Assembly (NCBI GenBank): GCA_964649515.1
Contig: CAZYPV010000024.1
Location: 1-41,933, forward strand
From: CALKGK01 sp964649515
GTDB taxonomy: Bacteria > Bacteroidota > Bacteroidia > Flavobacteriales_D > Sanyastnellaceae
Length of the DNA: 41,933 nucleotides
Direction of reading: 5' to 3'
Below are positions 26,275-35,100 of this stretch, piece after piece (position 1 is the stretch's first letter; each line of letters begins with the position of its first letter). The translations under genes and the position numbers were made by a program. The notes under the pieces were generated by a model, which was given only the letters and a program-made list of their open reading frames with translations, was not told the DNA's origin and ran no database searches.

Positions 26275-27282
26275 ATGAAGTCCCGAGTCCATAGCGCTTT
26301 GAACCGCGCCTATAAAAAGGCCGAGCGCGTTCCCATCGATCTCGGGAGTAGTTCTTGGGTCTTTTTTTCCGACCATCACAGGGGTGTTCGAGATGAGGCG
26401 GACGACTTTCAGCGCTGCGAAAAATCATACCTCGCTGCACTGCATTTTTACCAAGAACAGGGATACCATCTCGGACTCCTCGGCGATGTTGAAGAGCTTT
26501 GGGAAAATAGCGCGCGGGAAGTCATTCAACAATACCAAGAAGTAGTCAAGGCCGAAAAGAAATTCCACGAACGCAATGCTTTGGTTCGAATTTGGGGCAA
26601 TCACGACGATTACTGGAGAGAAAAGCCCATTTTTCAGGCCTATTTCTTCAAGTTTTTTCCAAACATGAGGGCGCATGAATCACTCATTCTCGAGTGCAGG
26701 AACGAGGGAGAACATGTGGGGAATGTGGTGCTGTTGCACGGACACCAAGGTTCGCTCAGCAGTGAGCGTTTTGCCACCATCAGCCGGTTCTTTGTGCGTT
26801 ATTTTTGGCGATGGTTCCAGAAAATCAGCGGATTCAAGCTCACCACCCCAGCCCGCAGCCTTCAGTTGAAGTCCAAAACCGACCTAGAGATGTATCGCTG
26901 GATGGTGCAAAAACCCAAGCACGTGTTGTTGTGCGGACACACCCATCAACCCGTATTCATGTCAGACACCTTCATTGATCGCATCAAAGCAGAGTTGAAA
27001 AAAGACATCAGCGATGATGAAAGGATAAAATGGGAAATGGAACTCGCAAAACAGGCAGATCGTCAGACACCTTTGAATACTACAGGAGGATTTCTTCCAT
27101 GCTATTTCAACACCGGTTGTTGCTCGTTCAGCGATGGAGACATCACGGGAATTGAGGTTGACAAGGGAAAGATACGACTCATCAAATGGAGCTCTTTTTC
27201 GGTGAAACCAAAAGTATTATTGGAACGCGATATTGAAGGGGTATTTCTTCAATGCACGGGCGAAACTCACATCGACGATTAA
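26275..27282 (+). CDS. Calcineurin-like metallophosphoesterase
   Basis: This 335-residue metallophosphoesterase has the complete two-metal motif set: FFSDHHRG (Asp, His), LLGDVEELWE (GD), WGNHDDYW (GNHD), LLHGHQG and LCGHTHQPVF (GHTH). There is no signal peptide. The family includes UDP-2,3-diacylglucosamine pyrophosphatases (LpxH), and the sequence is longer than LpxH. Other phosphoesterase substrates remain possible. It is divergent from the aldehyde dehydrogenase and ends 3 bp from the convergent Nramp-like gene. Confidence 0.85.
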   Translation: MKSRVHSALNRAYKKAERVPIDLGSSSWVFFSDHHRGVRDEADDFQRCEKSYLAALHFYQEQGYHLGLLGDVEELWENSAREVIQQYQEVVKAEKKFHERNALVRIWGNHDDYWREKPIFQAYFFKFFPNMRAHESLILECRNEGEHVGNVVLLHGHQGSLSSERFATISRFFVRYFWRWFQKISGFKLTTPARSLQLKSKTDLEMYRWMVQKPKHVLLCGHTHQPVFMSDTFIDRIKAELKKDISDDERIKWEMELAKQADRQTPLNTTGGFLPCYFNTGCCSFSDGDITGIEVDKGKIRLIKWSSFSVKPKVLLERDIEGVFLQCTGETHIDD

Positions 27283-27285
27283 GCC

Positions 27286-28572
27286 TTAAATCAGCTTACT
27301 CCAAACAAAAATGAGCGAAAAGGCGAAAAGAAAAGCCATGCCTATGAAGCTTAAGATCCGCATGAAAAGATTGGGCTGTGCTTCTTTTGGGAAGTGTTTA
27401 CCGGTCACCAAACGGTAATTGGCCAAGGCAATCACAGGTGCAATCAAGAAGGATAGGGTAGTGGCCACATCCACCAACAGCAATAGTTGATTTTTCGCCA
27501 ACAAAACAATCGCCAAACTTCCTACCGCAAGTACTAATAAGGTGTACTCGTAGATGGGAACTTTTTTATTTGGAGTGCTTTTGGAAAGATCAATTTCAGC
27601 TTCAGGCTTGAACAAGATGAAACACCGTTCCAAACTGCGAGAATAACCATCGAAAATAGCGATGCAGGTTCCAAACATGATGCTACAAGCGGCGCTACCA
27701 ATGATGATCTGACTCCAGTTTCCGATGACCTTGGTGTACAATTCTACAATACCGGCAGCGAAGAGGTGCATGGCACTGGGGAGGGCATTGGCATTTCCGT
27801 AGAGCAGTTGAGCTCCCATCACCAAAAAGCAAACGGATAAAATCGTCGATACCCAATAGCCGAGGTGAAAGTCGAGCAAGGATGCCCTTAGGCTGGGCTG
27901 AAACCCGCTACTTTTGATACGCTCAATGGTCCACAAGCTGTTCCAAGCACTGAGATCAACAGCGGTGGGCATCCATCCCATGAGGGCAATGATGAACGGA
28001 AGGTCTTGCTTGCTGAGTTGAATGGAGCGGACGGTTTCATAAACACGAGCATCCACTGGCTCATGAAACAAAACAAGTACGAACGCACAAAAGGTACTCA
28101 CGGCCAAAACGGCTCCAACGATTTTGATCAGACTGTCCAAAACACCGTACTTCCCCAAGCCCAAGATGAGTCCACTTCCAAGAAAAAGGATTAAGCTCAC
28201 GAAAACCGTACTGTTTTCACCCCAAAGTGAACGCAAAGCAAAGAGTTGGTCGAAAAATCCCGCGGTGACTGCTCCAACAGCCGAAGACACAAAAAACATG
28301 GATCCAAGGGTGATGATGAAGTAAAGCCACAACATGCCTCTGCCCATGCTTCGGTAGCCATCGATGATGCTTTTCCCCATTACATTGGCATAGCGGGTGC
28401 CATATTCGAAGAAGGGGAATTTGAAGATGTTGGCAGCGAGTACGGCCCAAAGCAATCCAAAGCCATAAAATGCTCCGGCTCGGGTAGATTGAACGAGATG
28501 AGAAACTCCAATGGCGGTGGAGGCAAAGAGGATGCCCGGACCCAAGGTTTGTATAAAGTTGGCTTTTCTCAT
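27286..28572 (-). CDS. Nramp-family membrane transporter, non-canonical metal site
   Basis: This 428-residue protein with about 11 hydrophobic segments belongs to the Nramp superfamily: it starts with FIQTLGPGILFASTAIGVSH and continues with FEYGTRYANVMGKSIIDGYR. I chose the ATG at 28572 because an upstream extension (to 28707) would run into the divergent DUF962 gene and adds no family-like sequence. Normal Nramp metal transporters carry DPGN in the first helix and MPH in the sixth. Here the first site reads GVSH and the later region reads GWMPTAVDLSAWN, so neither ligand set is conserved. It may transport a different substrate or use proton/cation coupling differently. Confidence 0.8.
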   Translation of the reverse strand: MRKANFIQTLGPGILFASTAIGVSHLVQSTRAGAFYGFGLLWAVLAANIFKFPFFEYGTRYANVMGKSIIDGYRSMGRGMLWLYFIITLGSMFFVSSAVGAVTAGFFDQLFALRSLWGENSTVFVSLILFLGSGLILGLGKYGVLDSLIKIVGAVLAVSTFCAFVLVLFHEPVDARVYETVRSIQLSKQDLPFIIALMGWMPTAVDLSAWNSLWTIERIKSSGFQPSLRASLLDFHLGYWVSTILSVCFLVMGAQLLYGNANALPSAMHLFAAGIVELYTKVIGNWSQIIIGSAACSIMFGTCIAIFDGYSRSLERCFILFKPEAEIDLSKSTPNKKVPIYEYTLLVLAVGSLAIVLLAKNQLLLLVDVATTLSFLIAPVIALANYRLVTGKHFPKEAQPNLFMRILSFIGMAFLFAFSLIFVWSKLI

Positions 28573-28652
28573 GCCCACAAACTTATGGAAATTAGGGCTT
28601 TCACTTTCCCGGTGAAAATGGTTAACTTCCTCCTGAAAAATTGCACAAACCC

Positions 28653-29132
28653 ATGAAAACAATGCAAGACTGGCTAGATGCCTATGGAGTGAGCCATCAA
28701 AACCCAAGCAATAAATTAATCCACTGGATTTGCGTTCCCCTCATATTTTTCACAATCATTGGTTTGCTTTCAAAAATCCCGATTCGAAAGTTGGGAGCAG
28801 ATTTCGATGCCTTCAGTGGCTTTCTGCATATCGGTACCCTGTTGCTCATTTTTGGCTTGATGTTCTTCCTTCGCCTCAGTAAAACAATGGCTTTTTTCAT
28901 GGCGATCATTTCCTTTCTGGTGCTGTGGGGAGTGAAGGAAGTGAATTTCCGTTTCCCAGAGCAAGCTTTGTTCATTTACCTTTTGGTGTTTGTTTTGGCT
29001 TGGATAGGTCAGTTCATCGGTCACAAGATTGAGGGCGAAAAGCCGTCTTTTTTTGACGATCTCAAATTCCTCCTCATTGGTCCGGCATGGCTCATGAGTT
29101 TCATCCTAAAAAAACTCGGTGTGAAATATTGA
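28653..29132 (+). CDS. Mpo1-like (DUF962) membrane protein, second copy
   Basis: This 159-residue member of the same family as the gene at 22532-22873 has MQDWLDAYGVSHQNPSNKLIHWICVPL, four to five hydrophobic segments, WIGQFIGHKIEGEKPSFFDDL and a C-terminal amphipathic tail. The longer frame opens with TTG at 28641; the ATG at 28653 is preferred. The histidine pattern (SHQN, IHWIC, GHKIE) fits the Mpo1 dioxygenase group. It is divergent from the Nramp-like gene, 80 bp away. Confidence 0.85.
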   Translation: MKTMQDWLDAYGVSHQNPSNKLIHWICVPLIFFTIIGLLSKIPIRKLGADFDAFSGFLHIGTLLLIFGLMFFLRLSKTMAFFMAIISFLVLWGVKEVNFRFPEQALFIYLLVFVLAWIGQFIGHKIEGEKPSFFDDLKFLLIGPAWLMSFILKKLGVKY

Positions 29133-29215
29133 TCTGAAAATGAACTCCTTACAAGAGTGTCCTCGTTGGTGAAGAATTGGAACAAAATTTGATGCAAAAG
29201 ACGTAAAATTGCCAC

Positions 29216-30550
29216 ATGAAAGTCCCTCTTCTCTTTTTGTTTTTTTTGAGTGTCTTGATGTGGTCCTGTTCCAGTAGCGATCATTTTTTTCACGATGCCA
29301 AGGTGTATGAGCAAAACAACATGCCCCTCGAAGCCATCAAAAACTACGAACGTTCTTACCGGCAAAATAACAATGTAGAGGCTCACGTGGCGCTGAGAAA
29401 CTTGTCTGTGCGCTACTCGGAAGGTGAACTTGCTCAAGCAAAAATTGCTTTGCAGTCCAACAGGTTTGAAGAGGCAGAACGCAAGCTCATACAACTTGAA
29501 CGTTTTCAAAGGGAATACCAATGGCTGAATTTAGACCTTAGTTCAAAAATCAACCAAACTTCTAATGAGCTCAATGCGGCTTGGTCTGAAAGCCTCTATG
29601 AACAGGCCTATCAATCGGTGCTGTCAGAGCGGTATGACGATGCAGATATATTCATCCATCAGCTCGAAAAAAAATCGCCCAACTATCCTGAATTGGATTA
29701 CCTGAAGTCGCTCCGAATCATCATTCCCAACTACAACAAAGCAGAAAAAGCTTTTGAGCTGGAATTGTATCGAGAGGCGATGAATTTCTATGCCGAGGTG
29801 TTGTCTGTTGATGCGGATTATAAAAATGCCATGGAGCGTTTCAATGAGTGCTTGAATAAAGTGCGCTTTTCTTTGAGCATCGTGTTGAAAGAAAACGAGA
29901 ACATTCCCGATGCGCTCGAAAGATCGATTAGTGCAGAGATCAAGCAAGGAATCATTGAGTTGAACGACAAAAGCATTCAACTGGTGGATCGTGAAAACAT
30001 TGATGATCTACTGGCTGAGCAACTTTTGGGAATGGGAGCTGGTTTTGGAGATAACATTACGGGAGATGCGGGAGAGTTGATTGGTGCCCAATACATTATC
30101 ATTGGTGAATTTGTGAACTACCGAGTGCGATCGAGTCCGGAAAGAAGGTACGAACGAAAAGGCTATTTGGGTCCGAATACCACTGATCAAAAAGTGAACT
30201 ATTACTATTACGAACGAGAAGATCATATGGAAGCGAGCTTTCGTTTTGTGATGGTGGAAACGGCTACAGGAAAAGTGATTGCGGCAGACCATGTTCCTTA
30301 TGTCGAAAGTCAAAAAATTGCCTATGCTCGATTTAACGGCAATGCCCAACGTTTGTATCCTGGAATGTGGAGAACCAAGTTGTTAGGGTCCAGAATGGAT
30401 GAGGTGTACACCGAACAGAAACCGGCTTTAGATCAATTGTTGCAAAACAACATTGGTGGAGGTTCAGAGGTGGGCTTTCAACAACAATTTACGGAACTCG
30501 TTGCCACGCGCATTGCCGACATGATGATCACCTTCACAAGTAATCGCTAA
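29216..30550 (+). CDS. Lipoprotein with TPR-like region and CsgG-like C-terminus
   Basis: This is a 444-residue lipoprotein; the signal ends in the lipobox MWSC. Residues about 25-215 form helical repeats of TPR type (HDAKVYEQNNMPLEAIKNYE, RFEEAERKLIQLE, LYREAMNFYAEVLSVD). Residues about 221-440 resemble the CsgG/curli-assembly-like domain, with ISAEIKQGI, LVDRENIDDLLAEQL, GELIGAQYIIIGEF and the late ETATGKVIAADHVP strand. CsgG forms the curli secretion pore in the outer membrane, but no other curli genes are present in the window, so this is better described as a CsgG-like lipoprotein of unknown role. It ends 18 bp from the convergent coaE gene. Confidence 0.75.
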   Translation: MKVPLLFLFFLSVLMWSCSSSDHFFHDAKVYEQNNMPLEAIKNYERSYRQNNNVEAHVALRNLSVRYSEGELAQAKIALQSNRFEEAERKLIQLERFQREYQWLNLDLSSKINQTSNELNAAWSESLYEQAYQSVLSERYDDADIFIHQLEKKSPNYPELDYLKSLRIIIPNYNKAEKAFELELYREAMNFYAEVLSVDADYKNAMERFNECLNKVRFSLSIVLKENENIPDALERSISAEIKQGIIELNDKSIQLVDRENIDDLLAEQLLGMGAGFGDNITGDAGELIGAQYIIIGEFVNYRVRSSPERRYERKGYLGPNTTDQKVNYYYYEREDHMEASFRFVMVETATGKVIAADHVPYVESQKIAYARFNGNAQRLYPGMWRTKLLGSRMDEVYTEQKPALDQLLQNNIGGGSEVGFQQQFTELVATRIADMMITFTSNR

Positions 30551-30568
30551 TAACAATAGGAAAGAGGC

Positions 30569-31168
30569 TTAAACGCTCGTTGCTTCTTGAAGTGCCGAAA
30601 AGTGTTCGTGCAGATCGTAGCACCGTTGAAGCACTAAACTTTGCGGATTGTTGACAATCACATGAGTAGCCTGTGTAGCACGTTCTGCATCGCTCCATTG
30701 ATGTCGCATCCTACTGCGAACTTGTGCTTCGCTTACAACGTCTCGCTTCATCACCCTTTGAATGCGTTCTTGTTCATCGGCTTCTACGGTCATCACTTCA
30801 TCACAGTCCAAATGCGACCCACTTTCGAAAAGAATGGCGGCTTCACGAATGACGTAAGGTGCATTTTGTGCCTTCAGCCAGAAAGAAAAATCAGCCTTAA
30901 CAAGTGGATGAACCAAAGCATTGAGGTCGCTTAGTGCTTGTTCATCATTAAACACCTTCGAAGCCAATACCGCTGGGGCAAATTGTCCGCCCGGATACAC
31001 CTCTTCGCCAAAGCGCTGCATCACGGCCTTTTTCAATTCGATGGACTCAGTATAGAGGGCCTTTGCGCGATCATCGGCGGTATAAATAGGAATGCCCATG
31101 CTTTTAAAAACACGCGCAATGGTGGATTTACCACTACCAATTCCTCCGGTGAGTCCAATGACTTTCAT
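30569..31168 (-). CDS. coaE: Dephospho-CoA kinase
   Basis: This 199-residue P-loop kinase catalyses the last step of coenzyme A synthesis. It has the Walker A motif LTGGIGSGKST at the N-terminus, PIYTADDRAKALY, LVHPLVKADF, REAAILFESGSHLDCDEVMTVEAD and QERIQRVMKRD, matching the CoaE pattern over its full length. It is transcribed divergently from rpe, 117 bp away. No anomalies were seen. Confidence 0.95.
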   Translation of the reverse strand: MKVIGLTGGIGSGKSTIARVFKSMGIPIYTADDRAKALYTESIELKKAVMQRFGEEVYPGGQFAPAVLASKVFNDEQALSDLNALVHPLVKADFSFWLKAQNAPYVIREAAILFESGSHLDCDEVMTVEADEQERIQRVMKRDVVSEAQVRSRMRHQWSDAERATQATHVIVNNPQSLVLQRCYDLHEHFSALQEATSV

Positions 31169-31285
31169 ACCATCAAGTTGCTTTTTTTTAAGCAGAACTC
31201 AAAATTTGATTGAATTCCTTTAGAAAGAAAGCCCCAACTCTCCCATGCTCTTCGTTTATTTGCATTCCAAATACCTCACACAAGC

Positions 31286-31939
31286 ATGAAACATCTTATA
31301 GCTCCCTCTGTATTGGCGGCTGACTTTGCCAATTTAGAACGCGATTGTAAAATGATCAATGAGAGTCAGGCAGACTGGTTCCACATCGACATTATGGACG
31401 GCGTTTTTGTACCCAACATTAGCTTCGGAATGCCCGTTATGGCGGCCATTAAAAAGCACGCAAAAAAGCCCTTGGATGTGCATTTGATGATTGTAGATCC
31501 TGACCGTTACGTGGAAACCTTCAAAGCCATTGGTGCAGATGTTCTTACGGTGCATTACGAGGCCTGCAATCACCTTCACCGCAGTATTCAAAACATCAAA
31601 GCCCACGGAATGAAAGCCGGCGTGGCGCTCAATCCACACACTCCTGTTGCCTTGCTTCAAGACATCATTGAGGATCTCGACTTGGTGTGCCTCATGAGTG
31701 TTAATCCTGGTTTTGGCGGACAAAAATTCATCCCGAATACCTACAACAAGGTCAAAGAACTGCGCGCCATGATCGACGCATCTTCATCCAACTGCCTCAT
31801 TGAAATTGATGGCGGGGTTGGAGAAAACAATGCAAAAGAACTGATCACAGCAGGAGCAGATGTATTGGTCGCTGGATCAGCAGTTTTTGCAAGCGAAGAC
31901 CCGATAAAAACAGTTGAGTTGCTGAAAAATATCGATTAA
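31286..31939 (+). CDS. rpe: Ribulose-phosphate 3-epimerase
   Basis: This 217-residue TIM-barrel epimerase interconverts ribulose-5-phosphate and xylulose-5-phosphate in the pentose phosphate pathway. The motifs IAPSVLAADFANLE, WFHIDIMDGVFVPNISFG (metal/catalytic Asp and His), LDVHLMIVDPDRY, LMSVNPGFGGQKFI and EIDGGV are all present. Length is normal. The gene is followed by a 260-bp intergenic region before the giant surface-protein gene. Confidence 0.96.
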   Translation: MKHLIAPSVLAADFANLERDCKMINESQADWFHIDIMDGVFVPNISFGMPVMAAIKKHAKKPLDVHLMIVDPDRYVETFKAIGADVLTVHYEACNHLHRSIQNIKAHGMKAGVALNPHTPVALLQDIIEDLDLVCLMSVNPGFGGQKFIPNTYNKVKELRAMIDASSSNCLIEIDGGVGENNAKELITAGADVLVAGSAVFASEDPIKTVELLKNID

Positions 31940-32053
31940 CGGTAGTTTTTTTCTGTTAAGCGAACATTATTTCTTTCACGTAAGAAATATCCTACAAATG
32001 CTGTAACCATAGGCCTTCGAAAGCGTAGGAAGGGGTTGACTTGGTCACTAAGG

Positions 32054-32086
32054 TTTATCGATGAATGGTATAAATTCTTCGATAAA
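32054..32086. repeat. Inverted repeat upstream of the giant surface-protein promoter
   Basis: The arms TTTATCGATGAA and TTCTTCGATAAA match in reverse complement at 11 of 12 positions, with a 9-nt spacer (TGGTATAAA). The repeat ends 24 bp before a TATTTTTG -7 element, a position suited to an activator site, or it may form a hairpin. The 260-bp intergenic region 31940-32199 also has a short stem at 31969-31988 (ATTTCTT/AAGAAAT) without a T tract. Confidence 0.55.
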
Positions 32087-32110
32087 TGGAAAATATCAAA
32101 AGTTATTTGG

Positions 32111-32118
32111 TATTTTTG
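32111..32118 (+). promoter_or_regulatory. Promoter -7 element of the giant surface-protein gene
   Basis: TATTTTTG matches the Bacteroidota -7 element TANNTTTG exactly and is preceded by TTATTTGG. It lies 81 bp before the ATG, leaving a leader of about 75 nt. The -33 element is weak. Confidence 0.55.
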
Positions 32119-32199
32119 TGACTTCTTCTGGGAGAGCTCCGTCTCATTCCCAGATAATTAACCAAACAATTTACGCTACACGTTAGCCAACTTACTACT

Positions 32200-35100
32200 A
32201 TGGAAAACAGCTACGCTCGTTCCGCTCAAAGCCAATTGCTACCTTGGCTCAGAGCTTTAGCCACTCTAGTTCTTTTTACTGCCTTTTCTTGGCAGGCTGA
32301 TGCACAATCGTGTTGTCAGGTCAACATTCCATCCGCCTCCGTTCAAAACGGTTGTGTTGTGCTCAACAGTCCACCCAGTGGAGCTTGTGGAGACCAAGTA
32401 GAATGGATGTGGGCAGAAAATGCTTCTGGCTCAATTCAAGCATTGACCTCTTGGTCAACTTCTCAATCCCTCGATTGGTGCCCAACCGAAGCGGGAGACT
32501 TCCGAATTTGTGTTCGGGTGGTCGGATGTTCTCAAGTTTATGAGAGCGGAGATACGCATGTGAACCCAGGAGATTGTTCCGGTGGAGTTACTGCGATTAA
32601 GGTGATTGATAATGCTACCGGACAGGTCGCTGCCAATATCCCTCACTTGAGCAATAATGTTTCGTTTTCTTACGACGATCTTCCTGCCGACTACAAAATT
32701 GAAGTATTCGTTAACGGGAATAGTGAAAGTGCAGAGATTACGGTAAACGGACAAAGCAACACGGAGAATCACATTCCGTATAACAGCTATGCATCCATCG
32801 TTCCCGGAAACAACACCATCAGTGTTTCCCTCTTTGCTCAAGACAATTTGGGCGGAGCGCAGTGCGATCACATCACGGTGAACTTTTATGCCAATGATGA
32901 TTCATGTGTCACCTTAACGAATGGGTCAGCACCCTATGGATCAAATGACGATTGCTTCATTCATGTCATCGAAAACGACAGCTACTGTTGTAATACGTGG
33001 TGGGACAATGTGTGTCAAGATGCATACGACCAGTGTCAAACAACGGGTAACCTCGTTGAAACGTGCACACTTTCTGGATATGCTTCCGAAAATGGAAGAA
33101 TTGTTTGGCTCCCCAACTTTGCTACTGATTTAAGAGCAACGAGTTCGGGAGTTTTCTTTGCAAAATATGACGACGGTACAGCGAAGCTTTATGGTAGTGT
33201 AGAGAGCATCGCTAACCCAAACAACGGTTTTGAATTTAGCATTTGGTTTGATAATCAATCCAATTTCTCTCAATGGACGAGCCAAGGAGGTTTGGTAAAA
33301 GAACCTCAACTTGGAGATGAGTCTACCTGGACGTTCTACTCTTTGGATGGAGATAAGACCTCTGGAATGGTTGGGTTTGGTGCATGGAACGGTCAAATCC
33401 TTTCTGTTGATGACCAATTTAGTGGTTACGGATTGCAAATTGGGGATGGAGCGAATGCGCTGAACTCCAATGACAATGGATTCTCGGTTTGGTTTGATCA
33501 TTCAGGAACAAATCAAGGTCATGGCGATTTCAATGCAACCATCACTTGCGCTTCTGATCCGCTCCCGAGTGTAGACCAATTTGAATTGGAATGTGCCGAT
33601 GGCTTGAAAGTGAGCGTTCAAGGTGTGGGTATTGAAGGACAATCTTGTGGAAACTTGAGCCTTGGAAATGGTCCTGGCGACTTGGAGTATGCCATCCTTG
33701 AGGCCGTTTGGAAAGGTTCCAACCCACCTTCATCTGTGACCTTTGTTGCAGATGGTGTGAACTACGTAGCCAATGCACAAAACGTTATTGAAGGAAACGG
33801 AAGCAACCAAAACAATAAGAAAGCTTACCGCGTTCAAGTGCCAAGTGTAAGTGACGTAAGCGTTTGTGTTCCGAGTGGATTTAGCCACAACCTGCGTTCT
33901 TTCGTAGCTTATGAATTTAGTAGCAATGCAGGAATGGTATCTGCTGGTAGCGGAGAGTTTGTTGGAAGACACCTTTGGCAAACAAGCTATACCATGACGC
34001 TTCCTATCGAGGCTTCTGATGTTCCAAGAGACATTGTGGTTACTTTGCCACTTTCTGATATGTCAGACGATGGTCGTAACGCAGATTTCGATATTACTGC
34101 AGGCCCGATTTCAAAGCACTATGTGATTACAGGAAACACGGAAGGTTTATCATTGAACTTGACGCCTTTTGTTCTTGAAAATGTTCCGGGTGATGTGACG
34201 GAAGTAGAGATCTTCTTGCAATCGAACCCATCCAACAACCCGTCTTCTTTCATCGCCGCTGGTTTGGCCATTGCCGATGCCCAGTGTGATGCTCCAGACA
34301 CGGAACAAGAGTGTGAGGTGATCGGGTTTAACGGACAAGGTCAACGTCACTTCTGGTTCCAAAACCAATTTGGTCAAGACTGGATCAGCGATGCGGACGG
34401 ATTGAAGTTTGTTCAGTTTGCTGATGGAACTGCGAAAGTGAGCGGTGAAATTTACAGAATGAGCAACGCTAACGACCGCTTCGAGGTAGTGATCTACTTT
34501 AAAGATAAGTCAGACTATGCTCAGTGGACCGGAATGGGAATGGAAGCGAAACTATGCGGTGGTGCTACCATTGCAGATGCTCAGGATTGGACCTATTGGA
34601 ACTTCGATCAAGATCGTCCAAGCGTGCTTACAGGACGTGGAAACTTAACCGGTGAGTACCTCTTCATTCGTCCAATGGATGGAAACGAAGAATTTGGTTT
34701 GCAATACGGTAGCAACGGTGCGAACTGTAAAAATGATGAATTCGGATTCTCCGTTTGGTTCTCTTACGGTGGGTCTGCGAACGGACATGGTGACATCAAT
34801 GCGAACTTGAATTGTCCGCTACCAGTATGTGATATTGAATGTCCAGCTGATCTTACAGCAGATTGCGAAAGCAACATCGACCCAAGTTCAACCGGATATC
34901 CAACAGCAGTATGTGCTAACAATGCAGCTTGTCAAAGAGATGCAGGCGAGTTTGATTTCGAATTGCAAGGTTGGGGCAACGGTAACAACGGATGGAGCCT
35001 TGGAACTGGATGGAATGTAGGAACGGGATGCGATCCTGCTTGTGGAGATATTCCAAACGTCTTTATCGACTTCACCAACTTCCATACGGATTACGATACC

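Noticed and set aside
28573..28707. Extended N-terminus for the Nramp-like protein
   Set aside because: It overlaps the start of the divergent DUF962 gene, and family similarity begins only at the ATG at 28572.
31969..31988. Hairpin ATTTCTT/AAGAAAT as rpe terminator
   Set aside because: The stem is only 7 AT-rich pairs and lacks a following T tract.
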